Assembly: GCA_031284185.1 (NCBI GenBank)
Contig: JAITAJ010000306.1
Location: forward strand, 1 to 5,666
Source of the DNA: Accumulibacter sp.
GTDB taxonomy: Bacteria > Pseudomonadota > Gammaproteobacteria > Burkholderiales > Rhodocyclaceae
Reading direction: 5' to 3'
DNA length: 5,666 nucleotides
In this document: piece after piece, positions 1-5,666 of the stretch
Layout of the letters: every line of letters begins with the position of its first letter
How positions within the stretch are numbered: the stretch's first letter is position 1
Notes under the pieces: model-generated
Databases searched by the model: none
Told to the model about the DNA's origin: nothing
Seen by the model: the letters and a program-made list of their open reading frames with translations, nothing else
Program-made: the position numbers and the translations under genes

Positions 1-936
1 ACTGAGGACGGCAGGCGAAGCTTTCCGTTCCCCGTTCGCCGACTCGCGGAAAAATCCCCAGATCCGGTCAACCATCGGGTTGGCGTTTTCCAGCGAGCGG
101 TACAGCCGGACTTCCAGCGTGCAGCTCCACCGGGCGCCGCCGGCGATTACCAGTTGCTTTTCCGCGAGCTCCTTGCCGATGCAGCTTTCGGGAAGCCAGC
201 CGAGTCCGTGCCCTTCGACGACCATGGCTTTCAATGCGCCCGCCATGTGCGTGTCGAACGAGCGCTCGAAATGGCAGCGCTCGTTGGCGTTGAGCAGGAT
301 CATTTCGACGGTGTGCGCAAGATAGGTTCCGGACGAGTAGGCGAGCAGGGCGATCGGCCGATCGACCTTGCCCGGCAGCCGATGACGCGGCTGGCCGTCC
401 CGGTCCGGCGCCGAACAGGGCAGCATCCGGTCGGCGGCCAGCACCAGATGCTGGAAGCGGTCGGAGGCGAGCAGCGCGGGGAGCTGCGGGTGGTGGTAGT
501 TGAGCAGCAGGTCGGCGCCGCCTTCGAGCAGCGCGCCGGCGCCTTCCGAGACGTTCACCGCGCCGACCCGGATGACGAGGTTGCCGAGCGCCCTCTTCAG
601 CGCGCTCAGCCAGTGCGGGAAATAGGTCAGCGACAGCGTGTGGGCGACCGCGAAACGCACGGTTTCGGCGGTTCCGGGCGACTGCCCGCGCAATACGTTG
701 CGCATGTCGTAGGTCCGGCGCAGGAGATCGGCGGCGAATCCCCGGAAGATCCGTCCGGCGGAAGTGAGATGCACGCCTTGCACGTGCCGGTCGATCAATT
801 CGACGCCGAGCCAGTCCTCCAGCGCCTGAATATGCCTGCTGAACGTCGGCTGCGAGACGTTGCGGCGCTCCGCCGCACGCGAAAAGGCATGGGCGTCGGT
901 CAGGGTCAGAAAGTCTTCGATCCACTCGATCTGCAT
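1..936 (-). CDS. LysR-family transcriptional regulator, HypT/YjiE-like (3' end cut by window edge)
   Basis: The minus-strand frame from ATG at 936 stays open for 312 codons to base 1, so only the stop is missing. The N-terminus is a LysR winged helix-turn-helix (about residues 1-60), with FSRAAERRNVSQPTFSRHI at 18-36 and GVELIDR at 44-50. The rest is a substrate-binding-type effector domain. Several stretches resemble E. coli HypT (YjiE) as I remember it: DFLTL at 8-12, AHTLSL at 98-103, AYSSGTY at 199-205 and GHGLGWLPE at 242-250. A GGAAAGG Shine-Dalgarno (939-945, reverse strand) supports this start. LysR proteins are DNA-binding regulators, usually about 300 residues, that often control a divergent neighbour; here that is aspA, 133 bp away. 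HypT responds to hypochlorite in E. coli, but that role cannot be transferred from this similarity. Regulation of aspA is inferred from layout. Confidence 0.9.
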   Translation of the reverse strand, partial: MQIEWIEDFLTLTDAHAFSRAAERRNVSQPTFSRHIQALEDWLGVELIDRHVQGVHLTSAGRIFRGFAADLLRRTYDMRNVLRGQSPGTAETVRFAVAHTLSLTYFPHWLSALKRALGNLVIRVGAVNVSEGAGALLEGGADLLLNYHHPQLPALLASDRFQHLVLAADRMLPCSAPDRDGQPRHRLPGKVDRPIALLAYSSGTYLAHTVEMILLNANERCHFERSFDTHMAGALKAMVVEGHGLGWLPESCIGKELAEKQLVIAGGARWSCTLEVRLYRSLENANPMVDRIWGFFRESANGERKASPAVLS

Positions 937-961
937 GGCCTTTCCGCTATCGGTTCGTCAA

Positions 962-967
962 GCTATA
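962..967 (-). promoter_or_regulatory. Possible -10 element of the LysR gene promoter
   Basis: The reverse strand reads TATAGC here (4 of 6 matches to TATAAT), which would give a leader of roughly 20 nt before the ATG at 936. No convincing -35 is visible. The position 17 nt upstream falls inside the dyad at 983-1003. This is a weak call made from position and a partial match. Confidence 0.25.
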
Positions 968-982
968 CATTTTCCTGCCGAT

Positions 983-1003
983 CTTATGCGATATCTGCAT
1001 GAG
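983..1003. promoter_or_regulatory. LysR-type operator (T-N11-A dyad) between the regulator gene and aspA
   Basis: The sequence reads CTTATGC-N7-GCATGAG, an inverted repeat with one mismatch in seven pairs. It contains the LysR-family pattern T-N11-A (T at 987, A at 999). It lies between two divergent genes and ends exactly where the candidate aspA -35 begins. Binding by the adjacent LysR protein is inferred. The site also covers the region where a -35 for the regulator gene would fall, which would fit autorepression. Confidence 0.6.
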
Positions 1004-1034
1004 TTGTCACGGGTTCGCTTGCGCGGCGTAAGAT
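1004..1034 (+). promoter_or_regulatory. Candidate aspA promoter
   Basis: TTGTCA at 1004-1009 matches the sigma-70 -35 consensus at 5 of 6 positions. TAAGAT at 1029-1034 matches the -10 at 4 of 6, with a 19-nt spacer. The long spacer and imperfect -10 suggest a weak promoter needing an activator, which fits the LysR dyad immediately upstream. A strong ribosome-binding site, AGGAG at 1059-1063, follows before the aspA ATG at 1070. Confidence 0.45.
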
Positions 1035-1069
1035 GGATCTCCACGTGAAACTCATTCGAGGAGAGAACC

Positions 1070-2485
<1,416 letters not shown>

Positions 2486-2489
2486 GATA

Positions 2490-2618
2490 GTCAGAGGTCA
2501 GAGGACAGAGGCTGGAGAAGACAGATAGGCTTGGGCGCTTCGCGCCGGGTAAGGGAAGAAACCGGGCGCTGGGTTTCTCTGTCCTCTCGAATCTCTGTCC
2601 TCTGAGGCTGTCTTCTGA
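2490..2618. repeat. Composite inverted-arm repeat R1 between aspA and the dapF fragment
   Basis: The left arm runs in 7-base steps: GTCAGAG, GTCAGAG, GACAGAG, GCTGGAG, AAGACAG (2490-2524). The right arm (about 2576-2618) is its imperfect reverse complement. TCAGAGGACAGAG at 2498-2510 pairs perfectly with CTCTGTCCTCTGA at 2593-2605. The core holds two small hairpins: GGCGC-TTC-GCGCC at 2534-2546 and AGAAACC/GGTTTCT (2557-2563 with 2572-2578, 8-nt loop). The direct repeat GGGCGC occurs at 2533 and 2564, 31 nt apart. The layout resembles REP or MITE-like palindromic elements. No transposase is present and the family is not one I recognise. It directly follows the aspA stop. Confidence 0.8.
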
Positions 2619-2619
2619 A

Positions 2620-2648
2620 TATAATGTGCGCAGCGATTCCCCAGGAGG
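2620..2648 (+). promoter_or_regulatory. Likely original dapF promoter -10 and ribosome-binding site, now in front of the broken copy
   Basis: TATAAT at 2620-2625 is a perfect -10, although the -35 region lies in repeat R1 and is a poor match. Transcription would begin near 2632. AGGAGG at 2643-2648 is a consensus Shine-Dalgarno, 9 nt before the ATG at 2658. The sequence from AATGTGCG onward is shared with the intact dapF copy (3130 onward), but the bases completing TATAAT are not. A transcript from here could run on through the repeats into intact dapF. Confidence 0.45.
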
Positions 2649-2846
2649 CCGTCAGTGATGAGATGCCGTTTTTCAAAAATGCGCGGGTTGGGCAACGACT
2701 TCGTCGTGATCGACGCTGTCCACCAGCCGATCACCCTGACACCCGCGCGGATTCGCTTTCTTGCCGACCGCCACCTCGGTACCGGCTATGATCCGCTGCC
2801 GCTGGTCGAGCCGGCCAGACACCCGGGGTCGATTTCCGCTATCGTA
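2623..2846 (+). repeat. Direct duplication, copy A: dapF upstream region plus first 63 codons
   Basis: This segment matches 3130-3358 (copy B). Within the coding part, 2658-2846 differs from 3169-3358 by 12 substitutions and one deleted G. Upstream it lacks 4 nt between AGGAGG and the start codon and carries one substitution. Homology stops abruptly after CTATCGTA at 2846, where R2-family sequence begins. Both copies are preceded by the same repeat family, so the duplicated unit was probably repeat plus dapF 5' end. Confidence 0.92.
2658..2846 (+). pseudogene. dapF: Truncated dapF copy (5' fragment, frameshifted)
   Basis: ATG at 2658 opens a frame matching DapF residues 1-57. One G is missing from the GGGGG run of the intact gene (GGGG at 2825-2828), shifting the frame after HPG. 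The copy ends after the equivalent of codon 63, before the catalytic Cys75. It also carries changes at conserved positions: H9R in KMHGLGND and the GIGCDQ motif altered to GTGYDP. Seven of the 12 substitutions are nonsynonymous, as expected for a decaying copy. The shifted frame stays open through the repeats to TGA at 3126-3128. A chimeric product of 156 residues from the ATG is therefore possible, but it cannot be an epimerase. A GTG at 2655 directly before the ATG is not needed. Confidence 0.9.
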
Positions 2847-2850
2847 GAGG

Positions 2851-2878
2851 GTCAGAGGTCAGAGGTCAGAGGTCAGAG
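2851..2878 (+). repeat. Heptanucleotide tandem repeat (GTCAGAG)x4
   Basis: There are four perfect head-to-tail copies of the 7-base unit GTCAGAG. R1 has two perfect copies and degenerate ones at the equivalent place (2490-2503). Copy number therefore already differs between two members of the family in this window, so the tract is probably prone to slippage. Confidence 0.9.
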
Positions 2879-3128
2879 GCTAGAGAAGACAGAACCGCTT
2901 GGGCGCTTCGCGCCGGGTAAGGGAAGAAAAACCGGGCGCTGGGTTTCTCTGTCTTCTGTCCTCTCAAATCTCTGTCTTCTGATGGGCGCTTCGCGCCGGA
3001 TAAGGGAAGAAACCGGGCGCTGGGTTTCTCTGTTTTCTGTCCTCTCAAATCTCTGTCTTCTGATGTGCGCTGGGGTTTCTCTGTCTTCTGTCCTCTCAAA
3101 TTTCTGTTATCTGACTTCTGTCCTCTGA
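2851..3128. repeat. Expanded repeat block R2-R3-R4 upstream of intact dapF
   Basis: R2 (2851-2982) repeats the R1 layout. It has a left arm of four GTCAGAG heptads (2851-2878) plus AGAGAAGACAGA, a core hairpin at 2902-2914, and a right arm with TCTGTCTTCT (2948-2957) pairing perfectly with AGAAGACAGA (2884-2893). R3 (2983-3062) is a second core plus right arm without a left arm, with hairpins at 2985-2997 and 3008-3029. R4 (3063-3128) is a third right arm whose core has collapsed. From the GGGTTTCTC landmark the spacing is 81 nt (2941 to 3022), then 51 nt (3022 to 3073). No independent gene is supported here. Confidence 0.85.
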
Positions 3129-3155
3129 CAATGTGCGCAGCGATTCCCCAGGAGG
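3127..3155 (+). promoter_or_regulatory. Degenerate dapF promoter and widely spaced ribosome-binding site
   Basis: Where copy A has TATAAT, this copy has GACAAT at 3127-3132 (4 of 6), with only a weak CTGTTA at 3104-3109 as -35. AGGAGG at 3150-3155 is a strong Shine-Dalgarno but ends 13 nt before the ATG at 3169, longer than the usual 5-9. The repeat block has evidently replaced the sequence just upstream. Whether it works as a promoter is uncertain. Confidence 0.35.
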
Positions 3156-3358
3156 CGAGCCGTCAGCGATGAGATGCCGTTTTTCAAAAATGCACGGGTT
3201 GGGCAACGACTTCGTCGTGATCGACGCTGTCCACCAGCCGATCACCCTGACGCCCGCGCAGATTCGCTTTCTTGCCGACCGCCATTTCGGCATCGGCTGT
3301 GATCAGTTGCTGCTGGTCGAGCCGGCCAGACATCCGGGGGTCGATTTCCGCTATCGTA
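3130..3358 (+). repeat. Direct duplication, copy B: region shared with copy A at the start of intact dapF
   Basis: This is the partner of 2623-2846, offset by 507 nt at its left end. It contains 4 extra nt between AGGAGG and the start codon and one extra G. Homology continues into the intact dapF gene and ends inside codon 64. Confidence 0.92.
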
Positions 3359-3999
3359 TCTTCAATGCCGACGGCGGCGAGGTCGAACAGTGCGGCAATG
3401 GCGCGCGTTGCTTTGTACGCTTCGTGCACGAGCAGGGGCTGACCGAAAAGCGTGAAATCCGCGTCGAAACCATGCGCGGTGTGATCAGTCCGCGGCTCGA
3501 ATCCGACGACCGGGTGACCGTCGACATGGGCGTGCCGGTGCTGGAACCGGCGCGGATTCCGTTTGCGAGCGCCTCGCCCAACCTCGTCCAGCCGCTTCGC
3601 GTGGGCGAGCGGCAAGTGGAAATCACCGCCGTGTCGATGGGCAATCCACATGCCGTGCAGGTGGTGGCCAACGTCGATACCGCGCCGGTCGCCGAGCAAG
3701 GCCCGCTGATCGAGTCGCATCCGCGCTTTCCGCAACACGCCAATGCCGGATTCATGCAGATCGTCGGGCGGCGGAACATCCGTTTGCGTGTCTTCGAGCG
3801 CGGCGCGGGGGAAACGCTGGCATGTGGCACCGGGGCCTGCGCCGCCGTCGTGACCGGCATTCTGCGCGGCCTTCTCGACTCGCCGGTGCGCGTCGAAACG
3901 CGCGGCGGCGAATTATCCATCGCCTGGCGGGGCGCCGGAACACCGGTGTCGATGAGCGGCCCCGCCGTTACCGTATTTACCGGAGAAATCGAATTATGA
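3169..3999 (+). CDS. dapF: Diaminopimelate epimerase
   Basis: This 276-residue protein (E. coli DapF has 274) converts LL- to meso-diaminopimelate, the last shared step towards lysine and the cross-linking residue of peptidoglycan. It is a cytoplasmic, cofactor-independent enzyme using two cysteines. Cys75 lies in the signature NADGGEVEQCGNGARC (66-81) and Cys219 in ERGAGETLACGTGACA (210-225). The N-terminal KMHGLGNDF (7-15), GIGCDQ (41-46) and MGNPHAV (157-163) are also family motifs. ATG 3169 is chosen because it gives the standard N-terminus. An in-frame GTG at 3133 would add 12 residues overlapping the AGGAGG site. The gene overlaps the next by ATGA at 3996-3999. The repeat block and a broken copy of its own 5' end lie upstream, so its expression signals have been rearranged. 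Confidence 0.97.
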   Translation: MRCRFSKMHGLGNDFVVIDAVHQPITLTPAQIRFLADRHFGIGCDQLLLVEPARHPGVDFRYRIFNADGGEVEQCGNGARCFVRFVHEQGLTEKREIRVETMRGVISPRLESDDRVTVDMGVPVLEPARIPFASASPNLVQPLRVGERQVEITAVSMGNPHAVQVVANVDTAPVAEQGPLIESHPRFPQHANAGFMQIVGRRNIRLRVFERGAGETLACGTGACAAVVTGILRGLLDSPVRVETRGGELSIAWRGAGTPVSMSGPAVTVFTGEIEL

Positions 4000-4655
4000 A
4001 ATCGGAAGAAGTCGCGCAGTATTTGCAGGATCACCCTCAGTTTTTCGAGGAATACGCCGATCTGATGTCGCGCATGGTGATTCCGCACCCATACAGCGGG
4101 CGGACGATCTCGATCACCGAGCGGCAGATGCTCGCGTTGCGCGACAAGAACCGCCAGCTCCAGGGCAAGCTGGCCGATCTCGTCGGCTTCGGCGAGGAAA
4201 ACGACGTCATCAGCGAAAAGATGCACCGCCTCGGCGTGGCAATCATCGCGGCGGGAAGTTTCCAGTCGGTGATCCATACGCTGAATTTTCACTTGCGTGA
4301 CGATTTTTCCATTCCGCTGTTCACCCTGCGTCTGTGGCAGCGGCCCGGGAATGCCGCCGAATTGCCGGAGTTCGTCGGCATCGGCGAGGAATTGCAGAGC
4401 TTTGCCGAAACGCTGGCGCAACCGTATTGCGGTCTGACGTCCGGTTTCGAGACGGCCTCATGGTTCGGCGACGCGGCGGCGCAGGTGCGCTCGCAGGGCT
4501 TGATCGCGCTGCGCAACGGCGGCGGCACGATCGGCATGATGGCGCTGGGCAGCGGGGATCCGCAGCGCTTTTATTCCGGCATGGGCACGCTGTACCTGCA
4601 ACGGCTCGGCGAAATGGCCTCGGCGGCTCTGGCGCGAGTGTCGCCGCATGTCTGA
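3996..4655 (+). CDS. DUF484 family protein (YigA-like)
   Basis: The 219-residue protein begins MKSEEVAQYLQDHPQFFEEYADLM, typical of the DUF484/YigA family: a short helical N-terminus with the DHPxFF pattern. A likely coiled segment follows (about residues 38-66, around TERQMLALRDKNRQLQGKL). The C-terminal part looks GAF-like, with alternating hydrophobic strands and GTIGMMALGSGDPQRFYSGMGT near 177-198. No signal peptide or membrane segment is seen. The function is not established; the family is known mainly from its place between dapF and xerC. The start overlaps the dapF stop as ATGA, with GGAG at 3982-3985, and the end overlaps xerC by 8 nt, so translation of all three is probably coupled. 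An open frame extends upstream inside dapF, but the overlap start and family N-terminus fix ATG 3996. Confidence 0.9.
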   Translation: MKSEEVAQYLQDHPQFFEEYADLMSRMVIPHPYSGRTISITERQMLALRDKNRQLQGKLADLVGFGEENDVISEKMHRLGVAIIAAGSFQSVIHTLNFHLRDDFSIPLFTLRLWQRPGNAAELPEFVGIGEELQSFAETLAQPYCGLTSGFETASWFGDAAAQVRSQGLIALRNGGGTIGMMALGSGDPQRFYSGMGTLYLQRLGEMASAALARVSPHV

Positions 4656-5595
4656 AACGACCTTGTCCGCGGCGGTCGATCGCTACCTCGACGCGCTTGC
4701 CCAGCAACGCCGGCAGTCGCCGCACACGGTCAGCAACTACCGCCGCGACTTGCGCGTGCTCGATCGCTTGGTCGGCGAGCTGCCGGAGAAGCCCGGCCAT
4801 GAGCGTCTGCAAGGACATCACATCCGCCATTTCGTCATCAAGCTGCACGCGGCTGGCCTGGGGGGGCGTTCGCTGGCGCGGATGCTTTCAGCGTGGCGCG
4901 GTTTTTTCCGCTGGCTGGGGATGCGTGGCGAGATCGACGCCAATCCGGTCGACGGCATCAAGGCGCCCAAGCGTCCGCACCGGCTGCCGAAGGCGCTGTC
5001 GCCCGACGAGGCCGTGCATCTGCTCGATTGCGAGAGCGGCGAGGAGGTGTTGGATTTGCGCGATCAGGCGATGTTCGAGCTTTTTTATTCCTCTGGTTTG
5101 CGTCTCGCCGAGCTGGTATCGCTCGACCTTTCATGTCTGCCCGACTTGGCGGAGGGTGAAATCCGCGTGTTGGGCAAGCGCAACAAGACCCGCGTCGTGC
5201 CGGTCGGCAAGAAGGCGCGCGAGGCCATCCAGCGCTGGGTGGCGCGGCGCGCCGAAGTGGCGCGGACGGAGGAGAGCGCGTTGTTCGTCGGTCAGCGCGG
5301 CGCGCGCATCCATCCGCGCGTCGTCGAGGAACGGCTGAAAAAGCGCGCGCTGAGACAGGGATTGCCGGTCGGCGTACATCCGCACATGCTGCGGCATTCG
5401 TTCGCCTCGCATTTGCTGCAATCGTCCGGCGATCTACGCGCGGTGCAGGAAATGCTCGGCCACGCCAGTGTCGCGTCGACCCAGGTTTATACTCACCTCG
5501 ATTTTCAACATCTGGCACAGGTTTACGATGTCGCGCATCCACGCGCCAAGAGGCAGAACCTTGAGAAGACAGAACCTCAGAAGATAGAACCTTGA
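4648..5595 (+). CDS. xerC: Tyrosine recombinase XerC with a repeat-derived C-terminal tail
   Basis: XerC acts with XerD at dif to resolve chromosome dimers before division. The 315-residue protein has an N-terminal SAM-like core-binding domain (about 5-92) and a C-terminal catalytic domain (about 112-295). The full tyrosine-recombinase set is present: Arg152, Lys177, His246, Arg249 (HMLRH), His272 (LGHAS) and nucleophile Tyr281 (QVYTHLDFQHL). It aligns closely with E. coli XerC, which ends AHPRAKRGK. Here AHPRAKR (296-302) is followed by 13 residues, QNLEKTEPQKIEP, encoded by the tandem repeat that starts at 5555; the stop at 5593-5595 is also repeat sequence. Catalysis should be intact, but the tail replaces the extreme C-terminus, the region that contacts the partner recombinase in the XerCD complex. 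ATG 4648 gives the usual N-terminus; its ribosome site is weak, fitting coupling to the upstream gene. Confidence 0.96.
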   Translation: MSETTLSAAVDRYLDALAQQRRQSPHTVSNYRRDLRVLDRLVGELPEKPGHERLQGHHIRHFVIKLHAAGLGGRSLARMLSAWRGFFRWLGMRGEIDANPVDGIKAPKRPHRLPKALSPDEAVHLLDCESGEEVLDLRDQAMFELFYSSGLRLAELVSLDLSCLPDLAEGEIRVLGKRNKTRVVPVGKKAREAIQRWVARRAEVARTEESALFVGQRGARIHPRVVEERLKKRALRQGLPVGVHPHMLRHSFASHLLQSSGDLRAVQEMLGHASVASTQVYTHLDFQHLAQVYDVAHPRAKRQNLEKTEPQKIEP

Positions 5596-5666
5596 GAAGA
5601 CAGAGCTTCAGAAGATAGAACCCTGAGAAGACAGAGTCTCAGAAGATAGAACCTTGAGAAGACAGA
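5555..5666 (+). repeat. 31-bp-period tandem array overlapping the 3' end of xerC (continues to window edge)
   Basis: The array alternates a 16-nt unit (AGAACCTTGAGAAGAC and variants) with a 15-nt unit (AGAACCTCAGAAGAT and variants). This gives a 31-bp period over about three and a half units up to the last base, so it may continue. GAGAAGACAGAACC at 5563-5576 is an exact 14-nt match to 2883-2896 in R2, tying it to the repeats upstream of dapF. No right-arm or hairpin-core sequence is present before the window ends. The first unit is translated as the XerC tail. Confidence 0.9.

Noticed and set aside
68..925. Minus-strand 285-codon frame overlapping the LysR gene
   Set aside because: It is an arginine-rich shifted frame of the real gene. 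The LysR frame is open across the whole interval but has no stop in the window.
154..1002. Long plus-strand open frame antisense to the LysR gene
   Set aside because: It mirrors a high-GC gene. The translation has no family resemblance, whereas the opposite strand gives a clear LysR protein from 936.
2557..2580. Rho-independent terminator for aspA formed by the AGAAACC/GGTTTCT hairpin
   Set aside because: The stem is only 7 bp with an 8-nt loop and is followed by CTGTCC rather than a T run. The same hairpin recurs inside the repeat block, so it belongs to the element.
2866..3099. 77-codon minus-strand frame inside the repeat block
   Set aside because: It consists of repeated charged stretches dictated by the repeat. 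No ribosome site or family match is evident, so it is not annotated as a gene.
3133..3168. Upstream GTG as the dapF start, adding 12 residues
   Set aside because: It would place the AGGAGG ribosome site inside the coding region and adds residues absent from DapF. ATG 3169 gives the standard N-terminus.
3822..3995. Longer N-terminus for the DUF484 protein
   Set aside because: The extension lies inside dapF and is arginine-rich. The family N-terminus and the ATGA overlap fix the start at 3996.
5555..5666. Regular 31-bp repeats that could suggest a CRISPR array
   Set aside because: The units follow each other directly with no unique spacers, and the alternating half-units are variants of each other. 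No cas gene is visible.

Overview
The window is about 60% G+C by eye and looks like a proteobacterial chromosome segment, most likely betaproteobacterial. The order dapF - DUF484 gene - xerC with overlapping reading frames is the conserved beta/gammaproteobacterial arrangement (dapF-yigA-xerC in E. coli). The proteins match E. coli AspA, DapF and XerC motif by motif from memory. The genus cannot be named from this sequence.

Layout. (1) 1-936, minus strand: a LysR-type regulator of the HypT/YjiE kind, whose stop lies beyond the left edge. (2) 937-1069: a divergent control region with a LysR-type dyad (983-1003) directly abutting a candidate aspA promoter. (3) 1070-2485: aspA, aspartate ammonia-lyase. 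(4) 2486-3168: a rearranged, repeat-rich region. It holds a composite inverted-arm repeat (R1), a broken 5' copy of dapF (about 63 codons), then an expanded block of the same repeat family (R2, R3, R4). (5) 3169-3999 dapF, 3996-4655 DUF484 gene and 4648-5595 xerC: a tightly coupled operon (4-nt and 8-nt overlaps). (6) 5555-5666 and probably beyond: a purine-rich tandem array with a 31-bp period, related to the left arm of R1/R2. It overruns the end of xerC and supplies the last 13 XerC residues and its stop.

How the genes work together. AspA interconverts aspartate and fumarate plus ammonia, and the divergent regulator is the obvious candidate to control it. DapF makes meso-diaminopimelate for peptidoglycan and lysine. 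XerC is one of the two recombinases that resolve chromosome dimers at dif. The DUF484 protein has no established function but travels with them.

The most unusual content is the repeat family. It lies 4 nt after the aspA stop, is associated with a partial tandem duplication of dapF, separates the intact dapF from what looks like its better promoter, and has rewritten the XerC C-terminus. I see no transposase, RNA gene or true CRISPR array.
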